Positions 1 to 6,421 of a DNA stretch of 10,517 bases are shown here, piece by piece. Both the position numbers and the translations under genes were made by a program. A model generated the notes under the pieces. It worked only from the letters and a program-made list of their open reading frames with translations. It made no database searches and was not told where the DNA came from. Positions within the stretch are counted from its first letter, which is position 1, and each line of letters begins with the position of its first letter. This DNA is from Bacillota bacterium. GTDB lineage: Bacteria > Vulcanimicrobiota > JAMDEM01. The DNA lies in NCBI GenBank assembly GCA_023486985.1, contig JAMDEM010000047.1, forward strand, positions 1 through 10,517. Direction: 5' to 3'.

Positions 1-188
1 GCTGTTTAAAGGCTCAATGGGAGATACGGATGCTTGCAGCTTTCATGCTGAAGGAAGTTAAAAAGGCGGCACCGGTTATTTTTGAAAAAGCCGGTGCGTC
101 ATGTATGAAAGGTTTCTGTCCCGAAGGGGATATTGATTGTTTTAACAAGATGAAAAGAAAATTCAGGATAAAAGCGAGGGAAAATTAA
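1..188 (+). CDS. thyX: Flavin-dependent thymidylate synthase ThyX, C-terminal fragment
   Basis: The frame is open from the window edge (first complete codon at 3) to a TAA at 186-188, giving the last 61 residues of a protein. The fragment begins CLKAQWEIR, which resembles the conserved 'RAQWEIR' helix near the end of ThyX. It continues with APVIFEKAGASCMKGFCPEG and a further Cys, the Cys-rich end seen in many ThyX proteins of anaerobes. ThyX makes dTMP from dUMP with methylenetetrahydrofolate, NAD(P)H and FAD. The FAD- and dUMP-binding parts lie outside the window, so activity cannot be judged. Its stop overlaps the tdk start (TAATG), suggesting translational coupling with the salvage enzyme. 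The family call rests on motif recognition in a short tail; gene end and frame are secure. Confidence 0.75.
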   Translation, partial: CLKAQWEIRMLAAFMLKEVKKAAPVIFEKAGASCMKGFCPEGDIDCFNKMKRKFRIKAREN

Positions 189-805
189 TGCACAGGAGAT
201 TTTCAGGCGGATGGCTCGAAGTTGTCTGCGGAAGTATGTTCAGCGGCAAAAGTGAGGAGCTGATAAGGAGGGTTACCAGGGCAAGGATTGCCAAGCAGAA
301 AGTTCAGGTGTTCAAGCCTTCAATTGACAAAAGATTCAGTGTAAAGGATGTTGTTTCTCACAGCGGCCTTACCTTTCAGGCTCTTTCCGTAACTCATCCT
401 GAGGATATAGTGTCTTATGTGAATGATGACACTCAGGTCGTGGCAATTGATGAGGTTCAGTTCTTCCCCCCGGAAATTGTTGATATATGCCAGAAACTGG
501 CTGACAATGGCAGAAGGGTAATAGTTGCAGGGCTGGATCAGGATTTCAAGGGCGAGCCTTTTGGACCAGTGCCAAAGTTTCTTGCTGTTGCCGAGGTTGT
601 GGATAAACTGCAGGCAATATGCGTAAAGTGCGGCAACACAGCCAGCCGTTCCCAGCGGATAATTAACGGAAAACCTGCCCATTATGACAGTCCCATTGTG
701 CTTGTGGGTGCTTCGGAAGCCTATGAGGCAAGATGCAGGCAGTGCCATGAAGTGCCCCGGGGAATTCCCGAGCAGAAAAATTTGTTTGCTGAAAAAGAAG
801 TTTGA
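188..805 (+). CDS. tdk: Thymidine kinase
   Basis: A type II (cytosolic, TK1-like) thymidine kinase of 205 residues, normal for bacteria. It phosphorylates thymidine to dTMP with ATP in the salvage pathway. The Walker A loop GSMFSGKS is at residues 15-22, and the DEVQFF motif with the expected catalytic Glu is at 88-93. Four zinc-site cysteines form two CxxC pairs (145/148 and 183/186). The lasso segment around SRSQR (153-157) and VGASEAYEARCR (172-183) match the thymidine-binding end. The ATG start is supported by GAGGG at 176-180, seven bases upstream, and by the usual family N-terminus just before GWLEVVCGSMFSGK. It overlaps the stop of thyX, so both dTMP routes are encoded side by side. 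No key residue is missing. Confidence 0.97.
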   Translation: MHRRFSGGWLEVVCGSMFSGKSEELIRRVTRARIAKQKVQVFKPSIDKRFSVKDVVSHSGLTFQALSVTHPEDIVSYVNDDTQVVAIDEVQFFPPEIVDICQKLADNGRRVIVAGLDQDFKGEPFGPVPKFLAVAEVVDKLQAICVKCGNTASRSQRIINGKPAHYDSPIVLVGASEAYEARCRQCHEVPRGIPEQKNLFAEKEV

Positions 806-823
806 ACAGAAGGTGCCTTTAAA

Positions 824-1378
824 TTGAATTTTCTTCAAATGATGCTTTTGTTTTTAAAGGTGGGAATCACCGGTTTCGGCGGAGGCCCTGCCGTGCTTAC
901 CATGGTTCAAAATGAAGTGGTAAACAAAAAGCCCGTCATGAGTGCGGAAGAATTTACCCGCGGCATTGCGGTGGCTCAGGCTTCTCCGGGGCCCATGATG
1001 ACAAACATTGCTTTTTTTGTGGGGTACAGGCTTTTTGGATTTGGAGGAGGGACAGCTGCCGCCATTTCCTTGCTCTTTCCGTCATTTGTTTTGGTTGTCA
1101 TAATTGCGGCTTTATACGTGGGATATTCAGGCTCAAAACTTGCAGGTTCTATTCTTATGGGCATAAGGCCTGCAATAGTTGCGCTTCTCGTAAAGCTTGT
1201 TGCAGATATAATAAGGGGAAGCATTAAAGGAGTTTTTCCGGTAATGCTTCTGATTCTGTCGGTTGTTCTGGGGTTTTTCCTTAAGGCTAACCCGGTTTAC
1301 CTTATTGTAGGGGGATTTGCTGCCGGCTTGCTTTACTATGTTTTCCCCGGCAGAAAGGAAGCAAAGGCTTGCTCTTAA
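824..1378 (+). CDS. chrA: Chromate transporter family protein (short CHR, first half)
   Basis: A 184-residue hydrophobic membrane protein with one CHR domain. Its N-terminal signature GITGFGGGPAVLTMVQNEVV (residues 14-33) is followed by AVAQASPGPMMTN (49-61), both typical of the chromate ion transporter (CHR) family. Several membrane segments follow (about 76-100, 108-130, 137-153 and 156-174). Short CHR proteins are usually encoded in pairs and are thought to act together as an anion transporter. Chromate efflux is known for some long members; the substrate here is not shown. The start is TTG 824, eight bases after AGAAGGTG (808-815). The gene follows tdk by 18 bases and overlaps the second CHR gene by 10. 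A transporter inside a nucleotide/translation-termination cluster is an unusual neighbour. Confidence 0.9.
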   Translation: MNFLQMMLLFLKVGITGFGGGPAVLTMVQNEVVNKKPVMSAEEFTRGIAVAQASPGPMMTNIAFFVGYRLFGFGGGTAAAISLLFPSFVLVVIIAALYVGYSGSKLAGSILMGIRPAIVALLVKLVADIIRGSIKGVFPVMLLILSVVLGFFLKANPVYLIVGGFAAGLLYYVFPGRKEAKACS

Positions 1379-1893
1379 AACTTTTTCTTTCCTTTCTTAA
1401 AATAGGCGCATTTGGCTGGGGCGGGGGCTATGCCATGCTTCCTCTTGCTCACGCTGAGTTTGTGGAGAATTGGCATGTGCTCACTCAGGCGCAGTTTGCT
1501 GATGCCCTGGCAATCAGCCAGGCAACTCCTGGACCTGTAGCGATAATATCAACTTTTGTGGGATACAAGCTGGCTGGTATAACCGGAGCTTTTGTTGCTA
1601 CGGGCGCAATAATGCTTCCTTCGATAGCGGTTATGACCGGACTTATGGTAATATATCAAAAAATTCAGGGCTCTCGTTTGATGCACTGCCTATCTCTGGC
1701 AGTGATTCCGGTAGTTGCCGGGATGATGCTGGGAGTGGCTTTCTCGCTTTCAAAAACAGGGATTGTGGATTATAAATGTGCTGTAATTTTTATTGCAGCT
1801 CTTGGGCTTACCTTTATAAAAAAGATGGACTACAGTCATATTATTATAGCCGCTGCAATTTCAGGGATTTTATTGTATAATTCTAATGGATAA
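1369..1893 (+). CDS. chrA: Chromate transporter family protein (short CHR, second half)
   Basis: The partner of the preceding gene: 174 residues, a second single CHR domain. The signature is FGWGGGYAMLPL (15-26), followed by ALAISQATPGPVAIISTFVGY (46-66) and four or so hydrophobic stretches to the C-terminus. The two proteins are homologous but clearly diverged (GFGGGPAVLTM versus GWGGGYAMLPL), as in other tandem short CHR pairs, which usually assemble in opposite membrane orientation. The start is TTG 1369, preceded by AAAGGAAG. The 10-base overlap with the upstream gene points to coupled translation and a fixed ratio. The ion transported is unknown. Confidence 0.9.
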   Translation: MLLKLFLSFLKIGAFGWGGGYAMLPLAHAEFVENWHVLTQAQFADALAISQATPGPVAIISTFVGYKLAGITGAFVATGAIMLPSIAVMTGLMVIYQKIQGSRLMHCLSLAVIPVVAGMMLGVAFSLSKTGIVDYKCAVIFIAALGLTFIKKMDYSHIIIAAAISGILLYNSNG

Positions 1894-1911
1894 AGAAAGA
1901 GGTGTCTTCTC

Positions 1912-2979
1912 TTGCTGGATAAACTTCTGTCAATAGAAAAAAAGTATGAAGAGCTGAACAATCTGCTTTGCCAGGAAAACGTGATAGCCAATCCTCAGGA
2001 ATACAAAAGGGTGGCGAAGGAAAGAGCGGGTATGGAGGATATTGTTTCTCTTATCAGGGAGTATAAGAAGCTTCTTTTTGATTTTGAAGAAGCTAATAAA
2101 ATGGAAAAAGCAGAAAAAGATCCTGAATTTTCCGAGTTTCTTTCTCAGGAGGTCAAATCATTAACTGAGCGCAAGGAAAAGATGGAGGATGATCTGACAG
2201 TTTTGCTTCTCCCCAGGGATCCTTTTGCTGATAAGAATATAATTATGGAAATAAGAGCCGGCGCCGGAGGTGACGAGGCTGCCCTTTTTGGCATGGAGCT
2301 TTTCAGGATGTACAATAAATATGCGGAGAATAAAGGTTGGAAGACAGAGGTTTTAAGCTCCAATATCACCGGTCTGGGAGGCTTGAAAGAAGTAATCTTT
2401 TCCATAGAGGGAAAGGAAGTTTATTCCCGTCTAAAGTTTGAGAGCGGTGTCCACCGGGTACAGAGAGTCCCGGCAACTGAAGCAAGCGGCAGAATTCATA
2501 CTTCCACTGTTACCGTGGCGGTGCTGCCGGAAGCTGAAGAGTTTGATGTGGAAATAAATCCGGTGGATTTAAGAGTTGATACCTACCGCTCTTCCGGCGC
2601 GGGCGGGCAGCATGTAAACAAGACTGACTCTGCCGTGAGGATTACTCATATGCCCACCAACCTTGTGGTTGCCTGCCAGGATGAAAGATCACAGCATCAA
2701 AACAGGGAAAAAGCTATGAGGATTTTAAGGGCAAAACTTTATGAAATGAAGCAGGAAGAAGAGGCGCGCAAGATTGCCCAGTCCAGGAAGCTGCAGGTGG
2801 GCACGGGGGACAGGAGTGAAAAAATCAGAACCTATAATTTCCCTCAAAGCCGCATAACCGACCACAGGATAGGGCTTTCTGTTCATAATATGGAAAAGTT
2901 TCTTCTTGGCGAAATTGATGAAATGGTTGACGCTTTGATGATGGCTGAGCAGAGAGAAATGCTCCAGAAAGTAAGCTGA
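1912..2979 (+). CDS. prfA: Peptide chain release factor 1
   Basis: Full-length RF1 (355 residues), which reads UAA and UAG in the ribosomal A site and triggers peptide release. The stop-codon reading motif PAT is at 187-189; RF1 proteins have PxT, RF2 has SPF, so this is RF1. The peptidyl-tRNA hydrolysis motif GGQ is at 231-233 within SSGAGGQHVNKTDSAVRITH. IRAGAGGDEAALF (114-126) begins the conserved core, and the N-terminal helical arm (1-100) is intact. The start is TTG 1912 with AGAGGTG at 1898-1904, seven bases upstream. It lies 18 bases after the CHR pair and 25 bases before prmC, whose product methylates Gln233 of this protein. Confidence 0.98.
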   Translation: MLDKLLSIEKKYEELNNLLCQENVIANPQEYKRVAKERAGMEDIVSLIREYKKLLFDFEEANKMEKAEKDPEFSEFLSQEVKSLTERKEKMEDDLTVLLLPRDPFADKNIIMEIRAGAGGDEAALFGMELFRMYNKYAENKGWKTEVLSSNITGLGGLKEVIFSIEGKEVYSRLKFESGVHRVQRVPATEASGRIHTSTVTVAVLPEAEEFDVEINPVDLRVDTYRSSGAGGQHVNKTDSAVRITHMPTNLVVACQDERSQHQNREKAMRILRAKLYEMKQEEEARKIAQSRKLQVGTGDRSEKIRTYNFPQSRITDHRIGLSVHNMEKFLLGEIDEMVDALMMAEQREMLQKVS

Positions 2980-3004
2980 TAAAGGAATACAGGTATATGC
3001 AAGG

Positions 3005-3871
3005 ATGAAAAACTGGAAAATTGGAGATGCCCTTAAGTGGGCGACAAGTTTCTTGTTGGACAGCGGAGTGGAATCAGCCCGGGTAGACTCTGAAATTCTT
3101 CTGCAGAGGATTCTCGATGCTGATAAAGGTAAAGTTCTAAGCAATGCGGATGAGGTTATTAAAGACAATCACGCAGCAGTCTATCAGGAAATGGTGCGTA
3201 AAAGGTCGGAAGGAGTACCTACTGCATATCTGGTCGGCACAAGGGAGTTTATGTCACTTGAGTTTGTAGTAAATTCCAATGTTCTTATTCCAAGACCCGA
3301 GACGGAATTTCTTGTAGAGGAGGCTCTGGATTTCCTTAAGAAAAAGGGAACAAATAGTCCGGCTGTGCTTGATATTGGGACAGGAAGCGGTGCTATAGGA
3401 ATAGCTCTTGCATTTTATTATCCGGGCACAAGAGTCTGGGCAACTGATATTTCGGAAAGAGCCCTGGAAGTTGCAAGAATCAATGCTGAGAACATTGGCG
3501 TTTCGTCCTTTCTAAAATTTTGCCAGGGCGATCTTTTTAGTGCTCTTCCAGGCGGTTTGAAATTTGATTGCATCCTTTCAAATCCACCTTACATTTCCGG
3601 CGAAGAGCTTAAAAATCTTGATGAAACCGTAAGAGACTTTGAACCTGAGGTTGCACTGGTGGCGCCGGATGAAAGTATTAGCTTCCACAAGAGGATAATA
3701 AACGAAGCGCCTGGTTTTATGAAAAAAGGTGCGCTGCTTGGAATGGAGATGGGTATAGGGCAGGAGGCGCAGGTTAAGATTCTTTTACAAGAAGCAGGCT
3801 GCTACAATAATATTAACATGATAAAGGATCTTTCTGGTATTTTCAGGGTAATTACGGCTGAATTTAATTAA
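3005..3871 (+). CDS. prmC: Release factor glutamine N5-methyltransferase
   Basis: PrmC (HemK) of 288 residues, normal length. It transfers a methyl group from S-adenosylmethionine to the Gln of the GGQ motif in RF1 and RF2, which raises termination efficiency. An N-terminal helical substrate-binding domain (about 1-85) is followed by a class I methyltransferase fold. The SAM loop VLDIGTGSGAIGIAL is at 121-135, the acidic residue D148 ends the next strand, and the glutamine-binding motif NPPY is at 193-196. The ATG at 3005 has a weak SD (AGG at 2991-2993); an ATG at 2997 is out of frame and stops after three codons. Its usual partner prfA is directly upstream. The compound repeat begins two bases after its stop. 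Confidence 0.96.
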   Translation: MKNWKIGDALKWATSFLLDSGVESARVDSEILLQRILDADKGKVLSNADEVIKDNHAAVYQEMVRKRSEGVPTAYLVGTREFMSLEFVVNSNVLIPRPETEFLVEEALDFLKKKGTNSPAVLDIGTGSGAIGIALAFYYPGTRVWATDISERALEVARINAENIGVSSFLKFCQGDLFSALPGGLKFDCILSNPPYISGEELKNLDETVRDFEPEVALVAPDESISFHKRIINEAPGFMKKGALLGMEMGIGQEAQVKILLQEAGCYNNINMIKDLSGIFRVITAEFN

Positions 3872-3873
3872 GA

Positions 3874-3985
3874 ACCCCTCACTTCAATCCTCTCCCCGGA
3901 GGGCGAGATTGAGGTGGCGTCCTCTTCCCGGAGGGAGAGGAAGTGTAGTGCCCGTTCCCCGAACGGGCTTGTATGGAGAGGTAGA
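3874..3985 (+). repeat. Compound palindromic repeat, copy 1
   Basis: This gene-free stretch between prmC and accB is a string of inverted repeats. The first is a long imperfect hairpin from ACTTCAAT (3881-3888) to ATTGAGGT (3908-3915), with CTCTCCCCGGAGGG inside. The second is CCTCTTCCC/GGGAGAGG (3921-3940). The third is a perfect hairpin, GCCCGTTCCCCGAACGGGC (3950-3968). A purine-rich tail follows and merges into the accB SD. The last two hairpins and their spacing recur in the block at 9560-9604, and the third also at 9060-9078. The left edge ACCCCTC (3874-3880) is the reverse complement of the right edge GAGGGGT of the other two copies. No protein or transposase belongs to it. Confidence 0.8.
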
Positions 3986-3992
3986 AGAGGAG
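3986..3992 (+). promoter_or_regulatory. Shine-Dalgarno of accB, at the edge of the repeat
   Basis: AGAGGAG lies eight bases before GTG 4001. It sits at the end of the purine-rich tail of the compound repeat and decides the accB start over the longer open frame that begins inside the repeat at 3914. Confidence 0.65.
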
Positions 3993-4000
3993 ATGATTTA

Positions 4001-4447
4001 GTGGACAGTAAAACTCAAACTGAATTTAAAAAGACTATGGACACTGTTCTGCCAAAGGTTTTAAAGATAATGGAAGACCGGAATTTAACAGGGATTCAGA
4101 TGGAGGCAGGGGAGCTTTTTGTGGAAATTAAAAAGATGCCACAGGCTATGTTTGCGCCTGCATCTGCTGAAACAGCGTCTGAGGATGAGGAAGGCAAACA
4201 CCAGATTATTCCTGTAACTTCGGAACTTGTAGGAATATTCAAGTGGAATAAGCCTGGTATTTATGAGCCAATGGTGGTTAAAGGAGATAATGTAAAAAAA
4301 GGACAGGTTCTCGGTTTTATTGAATCTATGAAATTCCTTCATGAGGTTGCGGCTCCGGAATCTGGAAAGGTAGCAGAAATTCTTGCCGAAGAGGGAACTC
4401 CCGTGGAGTACGGACAGGCTTTGATAGTCCTGGAGAAATTAACGTAA
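4001..4447 (+). CDS. accB: Biotin carboxyl carrier protein of acetyl-CoA carboxylase
   Basis: From GTG 4001 the product has 148 residues, close to the usual 150-160. An N-terminal helical region (1-50) leads into a short Ala/Glu-rich linker (about 52-66) and a biotinyl domain (70-146). The acceptor Lys111 lies in ESMKF, where most carriers have EAMKM or EAMKL. The segment after VGIFK has the same length as the 'thumb' of acetyl-CoA carboxylase carriers, supporting AccB over other biotinyl proteins. The protein carries carboxybiotin from AccC to the carboxyltransferase for malonyl-CoA synthesis. The frame is open back to a GTG at 3914, but those 29 codons are repeat DNA and have no carrier-like sequence. 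accC follows after 17 bases. Confidence 0.93.
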   Translation: MDSKTQTEFKKTMDTVLPKVLKIMEDRNLTGIQMEAGELFVEIKKMPQAMFAPASAETASEDEEGKHQIIPVTSELVGIFKWNKPGIYEPMVVKGDNVKKGQVLGFIESMKFLHEVAAPESGKVAEILAEEGTPVEYGQALIVLEKLT

Positions 4448-4464
4448 AAACTTGAGGTGGAACT

Positions 4465-5817
4465 TTGTTGTTTAGAAAAATTCTTATTGCAAACAGGGGA
4501 GAAATAGCCTTGAGAGTAATCAGGGCTTGCAAGGAGCTTGAAATCAAAACGGTTGTAGTTTATTCTACTGTTGACCGTGAATCTCTTCCTGTTCAGATGG
4601 CTGATGAGGCATTCTGCGTAGGCCCTGCAGCTGCACAGGCTAGCTATCTTAACATTCCCAATATAATAAGCGCTGCTTTGATATCAGGCGCCGATGCTAT
4701 TCATCCCGGTTATGGATTTCTGGCTGAGAATGAAAAATTTGTTGATATTTGCGAAAGCCACGGCATTAAATTTATCGGTCCTCCCGGAAGTTCTATGACG
4801 CTTATGAAAGATAAGTCAATGGCAAGAAAAAGCATAAGCGCCGCTGGAATACCGGTTCTTCCGGGCACCTATGAGATTTCCGGCGAAGATGAGGCGTTAA
4901 AATTTTCCAAGGGCCACGGCTTCCCTTTGATAATTAAAGCTGTGGCAGGAGGAGGCGGCAAGGGCATAAGAGTTGTGAGAGACGTTAACGAACTTCTTAA
5001 AGCACTTTCCACCACTCAGGTTGAAGCAAAATCCGCTTTTGACGATGACAGAATTTATCTGGAGAAATTTCTTGAAGAGCCCAGGCATATTGAGGTCCAG
5101 CTTCTGGCAGACCAGCACGGCAATGTTGTTCACCTTGGAGAAAGAGACTGTTCGGTTCAGAGACTGCGCCAGAAACTTGTTGAGGAATCTCCTTCCCAGA
5201 TTCTTGATGATAAGCTTCGTAAGAAGATGGGAGATGCAGCAGTTATGGCTGCAAAGGCTGTGGGCTATAAAAGCCTGGGAACAATGGAGTTTCTGCTGGA
5301 CGTTTCAACCGGTGAGTTTTTCTTTATGGAGATGAACACCAGGATTCAGGTTGAGCACCCGGTTACCGAAATGGTTACAGGTCTTGACCTTGTGAAGGCG
5401 CAGATAAAAATTGCCGCCGGAGAAAAACTTGAGTTTACTCAGGAGGATGTGCGGCTCAAAGGTCATGCCATTGAGTGCAGGATAAATGCAGAAGACCCTG
5501 AAAAGGGATTTCTCCCCTCCACCGGCGAGATTAAAGGAATAAACATTCCGGGGGGACCCGGCCTGAGAGTTGATACCCATATATATTCAGGAATGAAAGT
5601 TATGCCTTTCTATGATTCTCTTATGGCAAAGGTTATCACTTATGGACGTAATAGAGAAGAAGCCATAAAGAAAATGAACCGGGCACTGGAAGAATTTAAG
5701 ATTGAAGGCATAAAAACTACTATACCGTTTCATTTGAAGATACTGAATAATGCTTTTTTCAGAGAGGGACAGATTCACACAAATTTTGTGGAAAAACATT
5801 TTGCGGCAATCCCATAA
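4465..5817 (+). CDS. accC: Biotin carboxylase subunit of acetyl-CoA carboxylase
   Basis: A stand-alone biotin carboxylase of 450 residues, the expected size. It carboxylates the biotin on AccB using ATP and bicarbonate. It starts FRKILIANRGEIALRVIRAC. The ATP-grasp glycine loop AGGGGKG is at 161-167, HIEVQ at 208-212, and the MEMNTRIQVEH segment with metal ligand Glu289 and Arg293 is at 288-298. Arg339 matches the catalytic Arg338 of E. coli. The segment that is QRRHQK in E. coli reads QRLRQK here (232-237), so the His equivalent to E. coli His236 is Arg. Two adjacent TTG codons (4465, 4468) could start it after GAGG (4454-4457); the second would give MFRK. accB is 17 bases upstream, nusB 20 bases downstream. 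Confidence 0.97.
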   Translation: MLFRKILIANRGEIALRVIRACKELEIKTVVVYSTVDRESLPVQMADEAFCVGPAAAQASYLNIPNIISAALISGADAIHPGYGFLAENEKFVDICESHGIKFIGPPGSSMTLMKDKSMARKSISAAGIPVLPGTYEISGEDEALKFSKGHGFPLIIKAVAGGGGKGIRVVRDVNELLKALSTTQVEAKSAFDDDRIYLEKFLEEPRHIEVQLLADQHGNVVHLGERDCSVQRLRQKLVEESPSQILDDKLRKKMGDAAVMAAKAVGYKSLGTMEFLLDVSTGEFFFMEMNTRIQVEHPVTEMVTGLDLVKAQIKIAAGEKLEFTQEDVRLKGHAIECRINAEDPEKGFLPSTGEIKGINIPGGPGLRVDTHIYSGMKVMPFYDSLMAKVITYGRNREEAIKKMNRALEEFKIEGIKTTIPFHLKILNNAFFREGQIHTNFVEKHFAAIP

Positions 5818-5837
5818 ACTTTTTTACAGGTGATGTA

Positions 5838-6296
5838 TTGGGAAAAAGAAGACTTGCAAGGGAATTAATTCTTCAGGCTCTTTATGAAATCGATCTTAGA
5901 AAGGTTGATGCGGAAGAAGCTCTGGCTCATGTATTGGGGCAGGAAGATTCTGATATTGAAATTCTTAATAATAAGGGTCCGAAGTATATAAAAGATGAAG
6001 ACTTAAAAATATTTGTTTCGGAAATAGTAAAGGGCACAAAAGAAAGGTTCAGCCATATTGATAAAATTATTTCCGGGTATGCAAGGAACTGGAGAATTGA
6101 AAGAATTGCCCGGGTTGACCTAAATATTTTAAGGCTGGCAATTTATGAAATTCTATACCGCGGCGATATTCCAAACACAGTTTCCATTGATGAGGCAGTT
6201 GAGCTGGGGAAAAAATATGGCACAGATGACTCCAGCAAGTTCATAAATGGAATACTTGGAGGGCTTGTCCAATCTGGTAAATGCAAAGAGCCGTGA
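5838..6296 (+). CDS. nusB: Transcription antitermination factor NusB
   Basis: NusB of 152 residues. With NusE (ribosomal protein S10) it binds boxA RNA and supports antitermination of rRNA operons. The N-terminal helix RRLARELILQALYEIDL (4-20) and the strongly conserved C-terminal half match the family: IARVDLNILRLAIYEIL, then NTVSIDEAVELGKKYG and KFINGILGGL. The all-helical character and length are normal. The start is TTG 5838 with AGGTGA at 5828-5833; an ATG at 5833 is out of frame. The order accB-accC-nusB resembles B. subtilis, where yqhY lies between accC and nusB; no yqhY-like gene is present here. A 125-base spacer with hairpins follows. Confidence 0.97.
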   Translation: MGKRRLARELILQALYEIDLRKVDAEEALAHVLGQEDSDIEILNNKGPKYIKDEDLKIFVSEIVKGTKERFSHIDKIISGYARNWRIERIARVDLNILRLAIYEILYRGDIPNTVSIDEAVELGKKYGTDDSSKFINGILGGLVQSGKCKEP

Positions 6297-6317
6297 GCGG
6301 CAAAACAATAATGCCAA

Positions 6318-6400
6318 CCAAATTACCTTACCCGGTTTGGGAGAGGAGTTCAACCAAAATACCCTCGCCCCTGTGGGGTTAGGGTGATGGTGAGGAAATT
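6318..6400 (+). repeat. Hairpin-rich spacer between nusB and the PBP gene
   Basis: This spacer holds CCAAA/TTTGG (6318-6322 and 6336-6340). It also holds a stronger two-part hairpin, ACCCT-CG-CCCC-TGT-GGGG-TT-AGGGT (6361-6385), with 5 and 4 paired bases around a 2x2 internal loop. The sequence GGGAGAGG (6339-6346) and the CCCTCGCCCC motif resemble parts of the compound repeats elsewhere in the window, so it may be a diverged member. No U-tract follows, so it does not look like a standard terminator. No promoter is convincing here. Confidence 0.5.
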
Positions 6401-6421
6401 CCAGGCAGGGAGTCAGGATGT

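Noticed and set aside
1369..1378. Frameshift splitting one long chromate transporter into two genes
   Set aside because: Each half has its own complete CHR signature and its own SD, and the two halves are diverged as in known tandem short CHR pairs.
5021..5335. Plus-strand open frame of 104 codons within accC
   Set aside because: It lies entirely inside the intact accC frame in another phase, and its translation is Arg/Trp/Phe-rich with no recognisable domain.
6288..6301. Terminator for nusB from GCCG..CGGC overlapping its stop codon
   Set aside because: The stem is only four pairs and is not followed by a T-run.
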